64,000 nt of DNA, taken from contig NZ_CP036299.1 in NCBI RefSeq assembly GCF_007752345.1, positions 3,621,501-3,685,500 of the forward strand. Direction: 5' to 3'. The notes beneath the pieces were generated by a model. It did not search any database, had not been told where the DNA came from, and saw nothing but the letters and a program-made list of their open reading frames with translations. This stretch comes from Planctopirus ephydatiae (GTDB lineage: Bacteria > Planctomycetota > Planctomycetia > Planctomycetales > Planctomycetaceae). Below are positions 46,529-54,847 of this stretch, one piece after another. Each line of letters starts with the position of its first letter. Positions within the stretch are counted from its first letter, which is position 1. Position numbers and translations under genes: made by a program.

Positions 46529-47044
46529 TCAGCCTCGGTCAGACGGTGGCCGTCGGGCTTGCTCGACGCTCGCGGCCAGCGCTTCGGAAAAGTCGCGGTA
46601 AGCTCGCTTCGACACGAACATCGAAGCGGCGATGGTGGCCCGGCCGCTTCGATGAGTGACGTATAGCAGCTCCTGGCCGTTGATGGTGTTCGTCGACAGG
46701 CTTTGGATGTCTTGGTAGGCGATCTCCGTTTCCGCCGATGACCACAAGTTGGGGGGAATCGTCACGCCGGTGGTCCCCAGCCGTAACGTCTTTCTCAGCA
46801 GAAGGCGTTGAGCGGCAAGAAACATCGCCAACACGACGAATCCGCAACAGCACGCCGTGATCACCCAATAGAAGGCCGTTGCTCCGGCCGGCCCCAATTC
46901 GATGATCCCGCCCCAAGTGAGACCCCGTTGGTTGTTGGCGGCCTTGAAAGCCAGGATCACCGCGCACCCCGCGAAGAACCCGCCACTCAGCACGATGACT
47001 GTCCACCGTGGGTTGTAGTCGTATTCCCGCTCGGCATCTTGCAT
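46529..47044 (-). CDS. membrane protein with PH-like C-terminal domain
   Basis: A 171-residue protein with two transmembrane helices (WTVIVLSGGFFAGCAVILAFK and AFYWVITACCCGFVVLAMFLA). A basic beta-rich segment follows (LRKTLRLGTTGVTIPPNLWSSAETEIAYQDIQSLSTNTINGQELLYVTHRSGRATIAASMF), reminiscent of bacterial PH-like domains. No specific family is recognised. A longer overlapping minus-strand frame (46539-47273) begins inside the tRNA and is not coding. Like the nitroreductase it is richer in G+C than its surroundings (about 38 of 60 bases in 46561-46620), which may mark a transferred segment. Confidence 0.7.
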   Translation of the reverse strand: MQDAEREYDYNPRWTVIVLSGGFFAGCAVILAFKAANNQRGLTWGGIIELGPAGATAFYWVITACCCGFVVLAMFLAAQRLLLRKTLRLGTTGVTIPPNLWSSAETEIAYQDIQSLSTNTINGQELLYVTHRSGRATIAASMFVSKRAYRDFSEALAASVEQARRPPSDRG

Positions 47045-47136
47045 GGCGGCCTCGCATCAGGTTCGGGGAAAACTGTTTCGAACGATCACCTTGGAAAGAA
47101 AGGTTCGAGTGATCCTCTGATTCAGACGACACCCCA

Positions 47137-47177
47137 TCGAAAGAAAGTAGGCCGGAGACTGTCATCTCCGGCCTACT
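47137..47177 (-). terminator. intrinsic terminator after tRNA-Leu
   Basis: AGTAGGCCGGAGA and TCTCCGGCCTACT form a perfect 13-bp stem with a six-base loop (47146-47177). On the minus strand it is followed by a T-rich TTTCTTTC tract. It lies directly after the tRNA-Leu 3' end. Confidence 0.85.
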
Positions 47178-47183
47178 CTTAAG

Positions 47184-47267
47184 TGCCCAAGACAGGAATC
47201 GAACCTGCACGGGAGTGATCCCACTAGCTCCTGAAGCTAGCGCGTCTGCCAGTTCCGCCACCTGGGC
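47184..47267 (-). tRNA. tRNA-Leu (CAG anticodon)
   Basis: An 84-base type II tRNA. The acceptor arms GCCCAGG and CTTGGGC pair with one G-U, with discriminator A. The D-loop is GGCGGAACTGGCAGACGCGC. The anticodon stem CTAGC/GCTAG encloses TTCAGGA with anticodon CAG (47233-47231). A long variable arm follows, then GCAGGTTCGATTCCTGT as the T arm. CCA is not encoded. The long variable arm and discriminator A identify leucine; it reads CUG codons. Confidence 0.96.
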
Positions 47268-47366
47268 CAGCACTTCGTGAAGAATACTTGACGCTCGTCA
47301 AACAGGCAAGTCTCCCAGCGTGAAAGTCCAAAGCCCATCACCGGGATTTTCAGTCAGAATCATCGC

Positions 47367-47861
47367 CTAGATCATATCCAGTCTGCGATGCGATCTTTGG
47401 GGCGGCCTGAGACACTTTGCGCAAACCCCCTCGACCTCAAGACGATGTCCCGACATCCGAAAACCGTGCGCATTGGCCACTTTTTCCAGTGTTTCGGAAA
47501 TCACATCATTAGCGAATTCGATCATGTCGCCGCATTTACTGCAGATCAGGTGATCGTGCTGAGGATAACCGTAATCGTGTTCATAGACTTCACGGTCGTT
47601 AGCACGGGCAACACGACGCAGCAAGCCAGCCTCAACGAGCAGACTTAAGGTCCTGTAAATCGTCGAACGACTGGCACCATCTTTCCGCCCACGTTGTGAA
47701 AGATTCGCTACCCATTGCTCTGCATCAAAGTGATCATGCGTGGCATAGACCGCAGTCACAACGGCTTCCCTCTCGGGTGTCAGCCGCATCCCTTTGGTCT
47801 GCAGAAATTCCCGAAATTTTTCGGTCGGGTCGATGTCTTCATCAAATGCAGCGAGATGCAC
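47367..47861 (-). CDS. Fur-family transcriptional regulator
   Basis: A 164-residue metal- or peroxide-responsive repressor. A winged helix lies at about 15-90 (KGMRLTPEREAVVTAVYATHDHFDAEQWV, SRSTIYRTLSLLVEAGLLR). The dimerisation domain has YGYPQHDHLICSKCGDMIEF and a second VEGVCAKCLRP, giving the two CxxC structural zinc pairs. The GTG at 47861 is favoured because GGAGG precedes it by five bases; a TTG at 47873 is an alternative. Whether it responds to iron, zinc or peroxide cannot be decided. It lies 68 bases downstream of the FlgM-like gene and upstream of tRNA-Leu, all on the same strand. Confidence 0.93.
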   Translation of the reverse strand: MHLAAFDEDIDPTEKFREFLQTKGMRLTPEREAVVTAVYATHDHFDAEQWVANLSQRGRKDGASRSTIYRTLSLLVEAGLLRRVARANDREVYEHDYGYPQHDHLICSKCGDMIEFANDVISETLEKVANAHGFRMSGHRLEVEGVCAKCLRPPQRSHRRLDMI

Positions 47862-47929
47862 AACAACCTCCAACGGCTGGCTGGGAAAAAAGCCATCGAA
47901 GACATGTCGTCTGTCGCGTTGCGAGTTCC

Positions 47930-48484
47930 TTAATCCTCATTTCGCCAGACATTCAACATCTTCTCAAGGGCGGCTTCTAACTTGGCTTCTGTATCATAGG
48001 TACCGTTGGCAATCATTTCACGAATGGCATTCAGGCGCTGTTCGCGAATTTCCGGCGTTTGGGTGAGTTGATCGAGCATTCGGCCTGCTGTCGAAATATG
48101 CAGTTCATCCTGAGGAGAGGTTGTCACTGCAGGGTAGCGGTTGTCACCTGACGAAACACCCCTTGTGGGTTGGTTCGTCAACATGCGGAAAGAAGGATTC
48201 ACTCCGCTGACATCCATGCCGACTACTCCAGGTTCGATCCACCGGAACACCGTATCAATGAATTCGTCTTCGTTCGAGATTTCGAGCGCTGACTCTTCGG
48301 GATGATACCGTAAATCGTCGGACAGGTTCAACCTGGTGTTTGAGGAGTGAGACATTACGTGGGCTCCATCGGGACAACAGACACTGATTTTGGCCGTCAT
48401 CCCGACGAATTCCGAGGAAACCTCTTGATTTCCCACACTGACAGACAAACTGGCACGAAGTACTGGGAAAGTTCCCAACATCAT
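47930..48484 (-). CDS. FlgM-like anti-sigma-28 factor with extended N-terminus
   Basis: The last ~55 residues (ISTAGRMLDQLTQTPEIREQRLNAIREMIANGTYDTEAKLEAALEKML) match the FlgM core, in particular the RxxxI...IANGTY signature. In flagellated bacteria that segment binds and inhibits sigma-28 (FliA). The N-terminal part is not FlgM-like and is unrecognised. The longest frame, 184 residues from ATG 48484, overlaps the stop of the upstream small gene by ATGA. An internal ATG at 48355 with GGAG about eight bases upstream gives 141 residues. Either exceeds the ~100 residues of standard FlgM. No flagellar or fliA genes are in the window. Confidence 0.7.
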   Translation of the reverse strand: MMLGTFPVLRASLSVSVGNQEVSSEFVGMTAKISVCCPDGAHVMSHSSNTRLNLSDDLRYHPEESALEISNEDEFIDTVFRWIEPGVVGMDVSGVNPSFRMLTNQPTRGVSSGDNRYPAVTTSPQDELHISTAGRMLDQLTQTPEIREQRLNAIREMIANGTYDTEAKLEAALEKMLNVWRNED

Positions 48485-48705
48485 ACAACAAAGAGGGTTG
48501 CATGCTTCTCATCGGCGTTGAACGTCTGACAAACAGAGTTATCGGCAAGCTTCTGGCGAGAATTCATCACCTTCACCTTGTGGCGGGCTCCAACCTTCAG
48601 ATTGGGTGCTGTCGAGCGCGGTATGACGAATTTGCACTTGGCTGATGCTGAAAGTTCTAAATTCCATCCCCCTCTGGCTTGCATCCGCTGAATTGTCAGT
48701 TTCAC
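48481..48705 (-). CDS. small protein coupled to the FlgM-like gene
   Basis: A 74-residue frame (GTG 48705, with GGAAG just upstream) encodes a basic, beta-strand-like sequence including LTIQRMQARGGWNLELSASAKCKF and NLKVGARHKVKVMNS. Its TGA overlaps the ATG of the FlgM-like frame as ATGA, an arrangement typical of translational coupling. No family is recognised. If translation of the next gene starts only at 48355, this frame could be non-coding. Confidence 0.4.
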   Translation of the reverse strand: MKLTIQRMQARGGWNLELSASAKCKFVIPRSTAPNLKVGARHKVKVMNSRQKLADNSVCQTFNADEKHATLFVV

Positions 48706-48889
48706 TTCACTTCCGATGCGACTGGGAATCAGTCACAATGTCGAACATGCGGGAATCAAGGATGGCCCTTAACTCCTCTGCAAAGAGCCCAAGAAACCAG
48801 CTCTAAGTCACAAGTCTCTACTTAAAAAACACTTGCGACAAAACCTGCATATAAATCATCAATCCGAAATTATCTCAGGAAGCTGCCAG

Positions 48890-50566
48890 ATGGGTGAACA
48901 GTACATCTTCACAATGGAAGACTTGAGAAAGTTCCACGACAAAAAGGAAGTTCTCAAGGGAATCTGGCTGTCGTTTTACCCCGGCGCTAAAATTGGCGTG
49001 CTCGGCGGAAACGGAGCAGGGAAGAGTACCCTCCTGCGAATCATGGCGGGAGTGGATAAAGACTTTATGGGAACTGCCCGGCTGACAGCAGGGTTTACCT
49101 GTGGCTTTGTGCCGCAGGAGCCAGTGCTGAATCCCGAAAATACGGTTCTCGATGAACTGAATGAGGCTGTCGCCCCCAAAAGAGCTTTGCTCGCGCGATA
49201 TGACTGGATCAATCAGCGATTTGGTGAAGGTCCGGATGCGGACGAAATGGATAAGCTGATTGACGAACAGGGGAAGATTCAGGAACAGATCGACGCCCAG
49301 AACTTGTGGGAGCTTGATCGGGAACTGGAAATCGCTGCCGACGCCATGCGTTTGCCTCCGATGGATTCCAAGATTGGGCCGCTTTCGGGTGGGGAACGCC
49401 GCCGGGTCGCTCTGTGCAAAGTTCTGCTGCAGCATCCCGACATGCTGCTGCTGGATGAACCCACGAACCATCTGGATGCAGAATCGGTCGCCTGGCTGGA
49501 GAGATATCTGCACGATTATCAGGGAACTGTGGTGGCGGTGACCCACGACCGGTACTTCCTCGATAACTCTTGCGAATGGATTCTCGAACTCGACCAGGGA
49601 CACGGAATTCCCTTCAAAGGGAACTACAGCGGTTGGCTGGAACAGAAGCAGGAGAGGCTTCGAAAAGAAGAACGTCAGGCCTCGGCTCGACAGAAAACAC
49701 TGGAGCGCGAGCTGGAATGGGTGCGCATGTCACCAAAGGCTCGGCAAGCCAAAAGTAAAGCTCGCCTTGCTGCCTATGAAAAACTGCTGGCAGAAGAGCA
49801 GGAACAGCGGGATGACGTGATTGAACTCAAGATCCCCCCTGGCCCAAGACTGGGGGAACTCGTCGTTAAATTCGACGGTGTCAGCAAGGCTTTTGGCAAT
49901 AAGCTGCTGTTTGACTCACTCGAGTTCCGTTTGCCTCCAGCGGGTATCGTCGGTGTGATTGGCCCCAATGGTGCCGGCAAGACGACACTTTTCCGGTTAA
50001 TTATGGAGTTGGAGCAGCCGGATCAAGGAACCGTCACGGTCGGCAACACAGTCAAGATTGCTTATGTCGAGCAAAACCGGGAATCACTGAATGGCGAGCA
50101 GACGGTGTACGAAAACATTTCCGGGGGTAATGACAATCTGAAGTATGGCGACGTAACGATTAACTCACGGGCCTATTGCGGGAAATTCAACTTTAAGGGC
50201 CCCGATCAACAGAAGCAGGTCAAGTTCCTGTCTGGTGGGGAACGTAACCGACTGTTGCTGGCCAAAACGTTGACTGTTGGTGGGAACGTCCTGCTGCTTG
50301 ACGAACCAACCAACGACCTCGATATCGACACGCTGCGAGCCCTTGAAGAAGGTCTTTTGAACTTCTCTGGTTGTGCGGTCGTCATCAGCCACGACCGCTG
50401 GTTCCTGGACCGCGTGGCCACGCACATTGTGGCCTTTGAGGGAGATAGCCAGGTCGTCTGGCATGAAGGCAACTACCAGTCGTATGAAACGCTTAGGAAA
50501 CAGCGATTGGGAGAAGACGCCAACAAGCCTAAGCCGATGCGTTATAAAAAGCTGGCGGGAATGTAA
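48890..50566 (+). CDS. ettA: energy-dependent translational throttle protein EttA
   Basis: ABC-F ATPase that binds the ribosomal E site and gates the first elongation step according to the ATP/ADP ratio. It has two nucleotide-binding domains and no membrane part. Walker A motifs are GGNGAGKST and GPNGAGKTT. Both halves have LSGGE signatures and Walker B-type LLLDEPTN (NHLD, NDLD). The linker is positively charged ([42 protein letters not shown]). ATG 48890 gives 558 residues with the standard MGEQYIFTM start; an ATG at 48833 would add 19. It converges with ubiX. Confidence 0.95.
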   Translation: MGEQYIFTMEDLRKFHDKKEVLKGIWLSFYPGAKIGVLGGNGAGKSTLLRIMAGVDKDFMGTARLTAGFTCGFVPQEPVLNPENTVLDELNEAVAPKRALLARYDWINQRFGEGPDADEMDKLIDEQGKIQEQIDAQNLWELDRELEIAADAMRLPPMDSKIGPLSGGERRRVALCKVLLQHPDMLLLDEPTNHLDAESVAWLERYLHDYQGTVVAVTHDRYFLDNSCEWILELDQGHGIPFKGNYSGWLEQKQERLRKEERQASARQKTLERELEWVRMSPKARQAKSKARLAAYEKLLAEEQEQRDDVIELKIPPGPRLGELVVKFDGVSKAFGNKLLFDSLEFRLPPAGIVGVIGPNGAGKTTLFRLIMELEQPDQGTVTVGNTVKIAYVEQNRESLNGEQTVYENISGGNDNLKYGDVTINSRAYCGKFNFKGPDQQKQVKFLSGGERNRLLLAKTLTVGGNVLLLDEPTNDLDIDTLRALEEGLLNFSGCAVVISHDRWFLDRVATHIVAFEGDSQVVWHEGNYQSYETLRKQRLGEDANKPKPMRYKKLAGM

Positions 50567-50602
50567 CTCGACAAAGTTGTCGCTTCGTGAATTCTTTTTG
50601 AG

Positions 50603-51292
50603 TTATTCAAATTCACCCGCAGATGGAGTTTCACTCCATCGTCGACCCAGTTTGTGGGGCACTGCCAGCTGATCACAGACTCGCGCGACGACAAAGTCGA
50701 CTAAGTCCCCCAGCGATTGCGGCTGGTGGTAATAGCCTGGCATGGCAGGCAAAATGATGGCACCAGCCTCAGAAAGCCTCTGCATATTTCCCAAAGCAAT
50801 CGAACTCAGCGGGGTCTCTCGCGGCACGAGGACCAGTTTACGTCGTTCTTTCAGATGAACATCAGCAGCACGGTGAATCAGATTGCTGGAGAGCCCGTGA
50901 GAGATTGACGCGAGAGTTCCCATCGAGCAAGGGCAGATCGCCATGCCATCTGTCAGAAAACTTCCACTGGCGATCCCTGCTGAGTAATCACGCACTGGGT
51001 AGTAGAACAGCTTGCCAATACTTGCCGGCTGGATGGCGTCAACCAGCAATGGTCGGAACTGATAATGCGACAACGTGGCTTTCTTCCAGGTTCCCCAAGG
51101 CTCGGGGAGTAATGAGCGAGGGTCAAAATGATCTAAAGAAAGCTCGATTCCCATCTCATGGTAAAAGACCTGTTGCGCCGCGGGGCTGATGGTGAGATGT
51201 GTTTCCACACCTGCTGCAGCCAGCGTCTCTAACAGCCGTAAGCCATAAACTGCACCACTGGCACCCGTAATGGCGAGGACAATGCGGCGCAT
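50603..51292 (-). CDS. ubiX: flavin prenyltransferase (UbiX family)
   Basis: Makes prenylated FMN, the cofactor of UbiD decarboxylases, from FMN and dimethylallyl phosphate. The 229 residues show the flavin-binding TGASGAVYGLRLLETL, the central GSFLTDGMAICPCSMGTLASISHGLSSNLIHRAADVHLKERRKLVLVPRETPLSSIALGNM and IILPAMPGYYHQPQ motifs. A UbiD homologue lies about 1 kb upstream on the same strand, with ubiE between. The trio serves quinone synthesis, probably menaquinone in a planctomycete; which branch is inference. It is 35 bases downstream of ubiE. Confidence 0.95.
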   Translation of the reverse strand: MRRIVLAITGASGAVYGLRLLETLAAAGVETHLTISPAAQQVFYHEMGIELSLDHFDPRSLLPEPWGTWKKATLSHYQFRPLLVDAIQPASIGKLFYYPVRDYSAGIASGSFLTDGMAICPCSMGTLASISHGLSSNLIHRAADVHLKERRKLVLVPRETPLSSIALGNMQRLSEAGAIILPAMPGYYHQPQSLGDLVDFVVARVCDQLAVPHKLGRRWSETPSAGEFE

Positions 51293-51327
51293 GGCAAAAT
51301 CTTTCCATCAAGCGAACAAATCCAGGT

Positions 51328-52086
51328 TTACTCGGCACGATGAGCAATGTCGGGTTTTTGACCAATGTACAACGTGGCAATCCCCAGAGTCAGCGGCCAG
51401 AACTTGACATTAATCAAACCAGCGCTGCGCATGTGCTCTGCCAGAGCCTCTCCATAAGGAAACTCGGCTACCGAACTGGGAAGATAGTCGTATGCCGCCT
51501 GACGATTACGAGCCAGCCATTGTCCGATCCGCGGCAGAATGTTGCGAAAATACCAACAGTAAACGCTGCGAATGATCGGGTTGCCAGGAAGAGAAAACTC
51601 GAGAATGGCGACCTGACCTCCGGGTTGGCAGACACGGGTCATCTCTTCCAGTCCCAACGCCATACGAGTGACGTTCCGGAGACCAAAGGCGACTGAAACT
51701 AACTGAAATTGATTCGCCTCAAATGGTAACGCCTGAGTATCAGCTTCAATAAAGGTGATGGGTGATTTGTTTGAGCCAGCGGGCGAGTGGGTGTTCTTTC
51801 GTGTCTTTTTGCGGGCAATGGCCAGCATCTCGTGGGTGAAATCTGTTCCGATCACCGGAATCTGCTGTTGACTATGTTTCCAGAAAGCAATTGCCAGATC
51901 ACCTGTTCCTGTGCAGACATCAAGAATGGGAGCTTGGTTACGGATCTGGCATCTTCGAATGGTAAACCACCTCCAATAGTAATCCACCCCACCGGAAAGC
52001 AGGTGATTCATCAGATCGTAACGACTGGAAATCTCGCCAAACATCTGGCGAATTCGATTCTCCGATTTATCGACGGTAGCTGCCAT
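51328..52086 (-). CDS. ubiE: quinone C-methyltransferase UbiE/MenG family
   Basis: SAM-dependent methyltransferase of the ubiquinone/menaquinone (demethylmenaquinone) family, 252 residues from ATG 52086. Family landmarks are VRQMF-like IRQMFGEISSRYDLMNHLLSGGVDYYWR, motif I DVCTGTGDLAIAF, FEADTQALPF-like EADTQALPFEANQFQLVSVAFGLRNV and the C-terminal YLPSSVAEFPYGEALAEHMRSAG. In a planctomycete the substrate is most likely demethylmenaquinone (menG role). ubiX follows 35 bases later, probably in the same transcript. A UbiD homologue lies 216 bases upstream. Confidence 0.92.
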   Translation of the reverse strand: MAATVDKSENRIRQMFGEISSRYDLMNHLLSGGVDYYWRWFTIRRCQIRNQAPILDVCTGTGDLAIAFWKHSQQQIPVIGTDFTHEMLAIARKKTRKNTHSPAGSNKSPITFIEADTQALPFEANQFQLVSVAFGLRNVTRMALGLEEMTRVCQPGGQVAILEFSLPGNPIIRSVYCWYFRNILPRIGQWLARNRQAAYDYLPSSVAEFPYGEALAEHMRSAGLINVKFWPLTLGIATLYIGQKPDIAHRAE

Positions 52087-52302
52087 GGGGGCCTGTCTGA
52101 ACCTCACTGATGGACACAGAGTTTCTCATTAGCAACTCATTTTGTTTTCCATCAACAAAACGAGATAAATTTCATCGTTCGGAAACTTCTTAGTCGTGCA
52201 TTTCAAATGAACCGCAGCAAACAATCGATTGATAACCGGGATTTCAAATGACGGGACTGAATTCAAATCCTGTCTATTTTCACCCGCAAACTGCCGACTT
52301 GC

Positions 52303-53844
52303 TTACAAGAGTCCAGGCGTTCTCAAGTATTCTGACAACCCGTATTCATCCCAGCGGGCTTTGACTTTTTCAATCGTCGCACGGCTTAATTGATCATCTG
52401 AGTCTGATACGCGCTTTTTACGAGTGGCATCAATCCCGATCTTTTGACCCGAAAAAATCAATGGCATTCCAGGATTTTGCCGGGATAAGAACTCGACGGA
52501 ACTCGGTGGTTTTGACCAGGGGACACCAGTTCCTCTGGAATATTCGATATCTTCAGGAAAGCCGGCCTCCCGGACAATTGCCCGCCAGACGGCCGATTGA
52601 TCACGGATGTCGACGTCATTGTCTACAATGATCACCAGCTTGGCTTCGCTCAAGATCGGCAGCGACCAGATGGCATGGATTAACTGTCGAGCTCGCCCAA
52701 CGTCGGAACTTTTCAGACTGGCAACGATCAGTTGATGGCCTTCCTGCAGGGCAGGGAAGTAAAGTTCATTTAGTTCCGGAATGATCGACGACAACCGGCT
52801 TCGGGATACCTGCTCCAGAAGTCGATCAGCCAAATGTGATTCCCGGGTCTCCGGCAAGACCATCGGCACGAGTGGCAAAGCCTTGTGTGTAATGGCAGTA
52901 ATCCGGGCCAAAGGAAACTCAGCCACCTCAGATTGCCAACCAGAGCGGCGAGTTTCCAGATGATGTGGCACATTGACAACGCCTGTATCGATGACCCCTT
53001 CGAGGATCATCTCAGCGTCACCCGCGACATCGATGTCGGAAGTTCGAGCCCTGGCCACCACAAAGCCAGACTCTCGTTGTCGACCGAGAAACTCCCAAAC
53101 ATCACGACCCCAGCATGCCGGATGCAGGTTCAACCAGCGGCCATCCATGGCGTAGCTGGCCGTATCCGAGCCAATCACGAAGGCCACAGGCAAGGGCTGC
53201 CCAGCAGCTCGAGCTTCTTCCAGATGTCTCGGGGCAGCACTCCCCAGAGGCCAATCACAAATCAAGGTTTTGCCGTCGAGAATTGACAGATGACATCGAT
53301 CAACCGATCGATCGCCTCCAGTTCCTCTTGTTACCGAATGTGCATGAAACAGGACTGGATGAGGGCTCTGGGTCTGTCGGTAAATGCCTGGAAGAGTGCC
53401 GAGATCAACCTCGCCTCCCAGACGGATCACCTGCTGTGAGGCCACTGTTCGCTGTCTGATGATTGGCTCTGTCGCTGTGCTCCAGAGAAAACCTTTCGCT
53501 TCCGAGTTTATGGACCGGCTGAATGGAAACAGTTGGCTGATGTCGTTCCAGTGAGGCACACCGAGCATTTGGGCACAGCGCTGTTCCGTTGCCAGCAGAT
53601 TCACCACGACTGGAAACTGACTGCCCCGAACATCGTCGAACACGATGACGGGTGGAAATTCTGTGAGTTGGTCGATCTGGCGAACAATCTCGAAGAGTTC
53701 TTCCCGAGGATCGACCGCGACGGTGATGCGAATCAATTCCGCTTCAGCCGCTCTTCCCGAAGAGGCCAGGTCAAAACCGTGCGAGGCTTGGGATTGAGTT
53801 GCCAGCGCCTGAACGAATGCCCCAATCGAACAGACAGTCTTCAT
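52303..53844 (-). CDS. UbiD-family decarboxylase
   Basis: Prenyl-FMN-dependent decarboxylase, 513 residues from ATG 53844. UbiD landmarks are VAVDPREELFEIVRQIDQLTEFPPVIVFDDV, TRGTGGDRSVDRCHLSI, PVAFVIGSDTASYAMDG, EFPLARITAITHKALPLVPMV and SEAKLVIIVDNDVDIRDQSAVWRAI. The Arg-Glu-Glu catalytic set is probably present but was not confirmed by alignment. The sequence is clearly more divergent than canonical 3-polyprenyl-4-hydroxybenzoate enzymes, so a menaquinone-branch (MqnL-like) or aromatic-acid role is possible. ubiE and ubiX follow on the same strand. Confidence 0.85.
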   Translation of the reverse strand: MKTVCSIGAFVQALATQSQASHGFDLASSGRAAEAELIRITVAVDPREELFEIVRQIDQLTEFPPVIVFDDVRGSQFPVVVNLLATEQRCAQMLGVPHWNDISQLFPFSRSINSEAKGFLWSTATEPIIRQRTVASQQVIRLGGEVDLGTLPGIYRQTQSPHPVLFHAHSVTRGTGGDRSVDRCHLSILDGKTLICDWPLGSAAPRHLEEARAAGQPLPVAFVIGSDTASYAMDGRWLNLHPACWGRDVWEFLGRQRESGFVVARARTSDIDVAGDAEMILEGVIDTGVVNVPHHLETRRSGWQSEVAEFPLARITAITHKALPLVPMVLPETRESHLADRLLEQVSRSRLSSIIPELNELYFPALQEGHQLIVASLKSSDVGRARQLIHAIWSLPILSEAKLVIIVDNDVDIRDQSAVWRAIVREAGFPEDIEYSRGTGVPWSKPPSSVEFLSRQNPGMPLIFSGQKIGIDATRKKRVSDSDDQLSRATIEKVKARWDEYGLSEYLRTPGLL

Positions 53845-54204
53845 CGATGGTGACTTTCGGAAGTGCAACGCTCACGTATTCGTTACAAATTGAGAGATAC
53901 AAGCATCCCAGCGAAGAGTTGCGCGCAATGACTCAGTAAAGCATGCTTGCTCGGAGCTGCAAGCATGGCACATGAAACGCTTCCAAATTCTGGAATCCGC
54001 ATCAATAGACACAGAAAGATATGAGCTTGCAGCGAAAGCCCGCCACAGTCAACTCGACCGTTGGCCGGGAGGAATGAGCTTGTTGAGAGGCGGAGATTTC
54101 CCGGCCAGAACAGGGAAAAAAAGGGGAGTTTCCTGAAATTTGGTGCTGACCCGAGACGACAGCCTTTTCATAAGGAACAGCATATCCTGTGTCTTACGAC
54201 ACGC
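53845..54204. other. intergenic region with palindromic repeat
   Basis: About 360 bases between the ubiD homologue and a small coiled-coil gene. It contains the palindrome described at 53942-53967. The other frames show no protein-like composition. Confidence 0.4.
53942..53967. repeat. REP-like palindrome
   Basis: CATGCTTGC and GCAAGCATG form a perfect 9-bp inverted repeat with an 8-base spacer. The right arm plus three bases (GCAAGCATGGCA) recurs identically at 59818-59829 in another non-coding stretch, where the left arm is not preserved. It may be a dispersed intergenic repeat. Confidence 0.45.
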
Positions 54205-54492
54205 TCAGTCATTACTTTCCAGCCGCTGGCGAAGTTCATCTCTCTCGCTGCGAGTGACTTCCAGATCGAACATCAGGTACTTGATATCCAATCGAAGCTG
54301 GCTGAGTGCCTCCTGGACAAGATTCAGAATTCTTCGGCGTCGTTTCACGCTATCCACCACTTGATCGTAAGCTACTTGCAGCTCTTCGTGGCGCTGGGTC
54401 GCGTTCAAGACCGCGATCTGCCGCCCCAATTCGGAGAGTTCACGTGGAAGCTCTTCAGTCTCAGGGTTTGGCAATCTCGACGCGTAATCCAT
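54205..54492 (-). CDS. small coiled-coil protein of unknown function
   Basis: A 95-residue protein from ATG 54492, with AAGAG as ribosome site. An in-frame start at 54573 would add 27 unlikely residues. The sequence is almost entirely helical heptad: RELSELGRQIAVLNATQRHEELQVAYDQVVDSVKRRRRILNLVQEALSQLRLDIKYLMFDLEVTRSERDELRQRL. No signal peptide and no family recognised. The regular charge pattern argues that it is real. It is divergent from the 987-residue secreted protein gene. Confidence 0.6.
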   Translation of the reverse strand: MDYASRLPNPETEELPRELSELGRQIAVLNATQRHEELQVAYDQVVDSVKRRRRILNLVQEALSQLRLDIKYLMFDLEVTRSERDELRQRLESND

Positions 54493-54847
54493 GGTGACTC
54501 TTTTCCGTGCGTGCAGAGAAGGGAATCGATTTTTCCTATTCAGATTCTGTGCCAACGAGTAAGCCAAACGCAACAGATTGATATAAGTTCATTCAAAAAA
54601 ACAACTTAGAGATATCCAGCATTACTCAACATTAGTCCCTGATGTTGCAAAATTGCCACTTCTTGTCAGTTTCATGGAGCGCAAAGACGTTTACGCAAAA
54701 GCATTTAGGAAATAGACTGTGACGGAGCGAGCGTTTGAAAAAAGCGACAACGTGGAGTCCGATGAGCCGGAAAGTCGATCAATTCTTTATAAGAAATCCC
54801 TGAATTGATCTCATTTTTATCAATGCCGATTTACTAAGTAACCCTGC
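54493..54847. other. AT-rich divergent intergenic region
   Basis: About 355 bases separating the coiled-coil gene and the 987-residue secreted protein gene. An inverted repeat GATCAATT (54777-54784) and AATTGATC (54803-54810) flanks 18 bases containing TATAAG. It could be an operator or promoter element for the rightward gene. Nothing else was recognised. Confidence 0.45.

Noticed and set aside
46539-47273. 244-residue minus-strand frame beginning with a VAELADAL-type sequence
   Set aside because: Its first ~30 residues are a translation of the tRNA-Leu gene, a well-known artefact, and the rest is out of frame with the better-supported 171-residue membrane protein.
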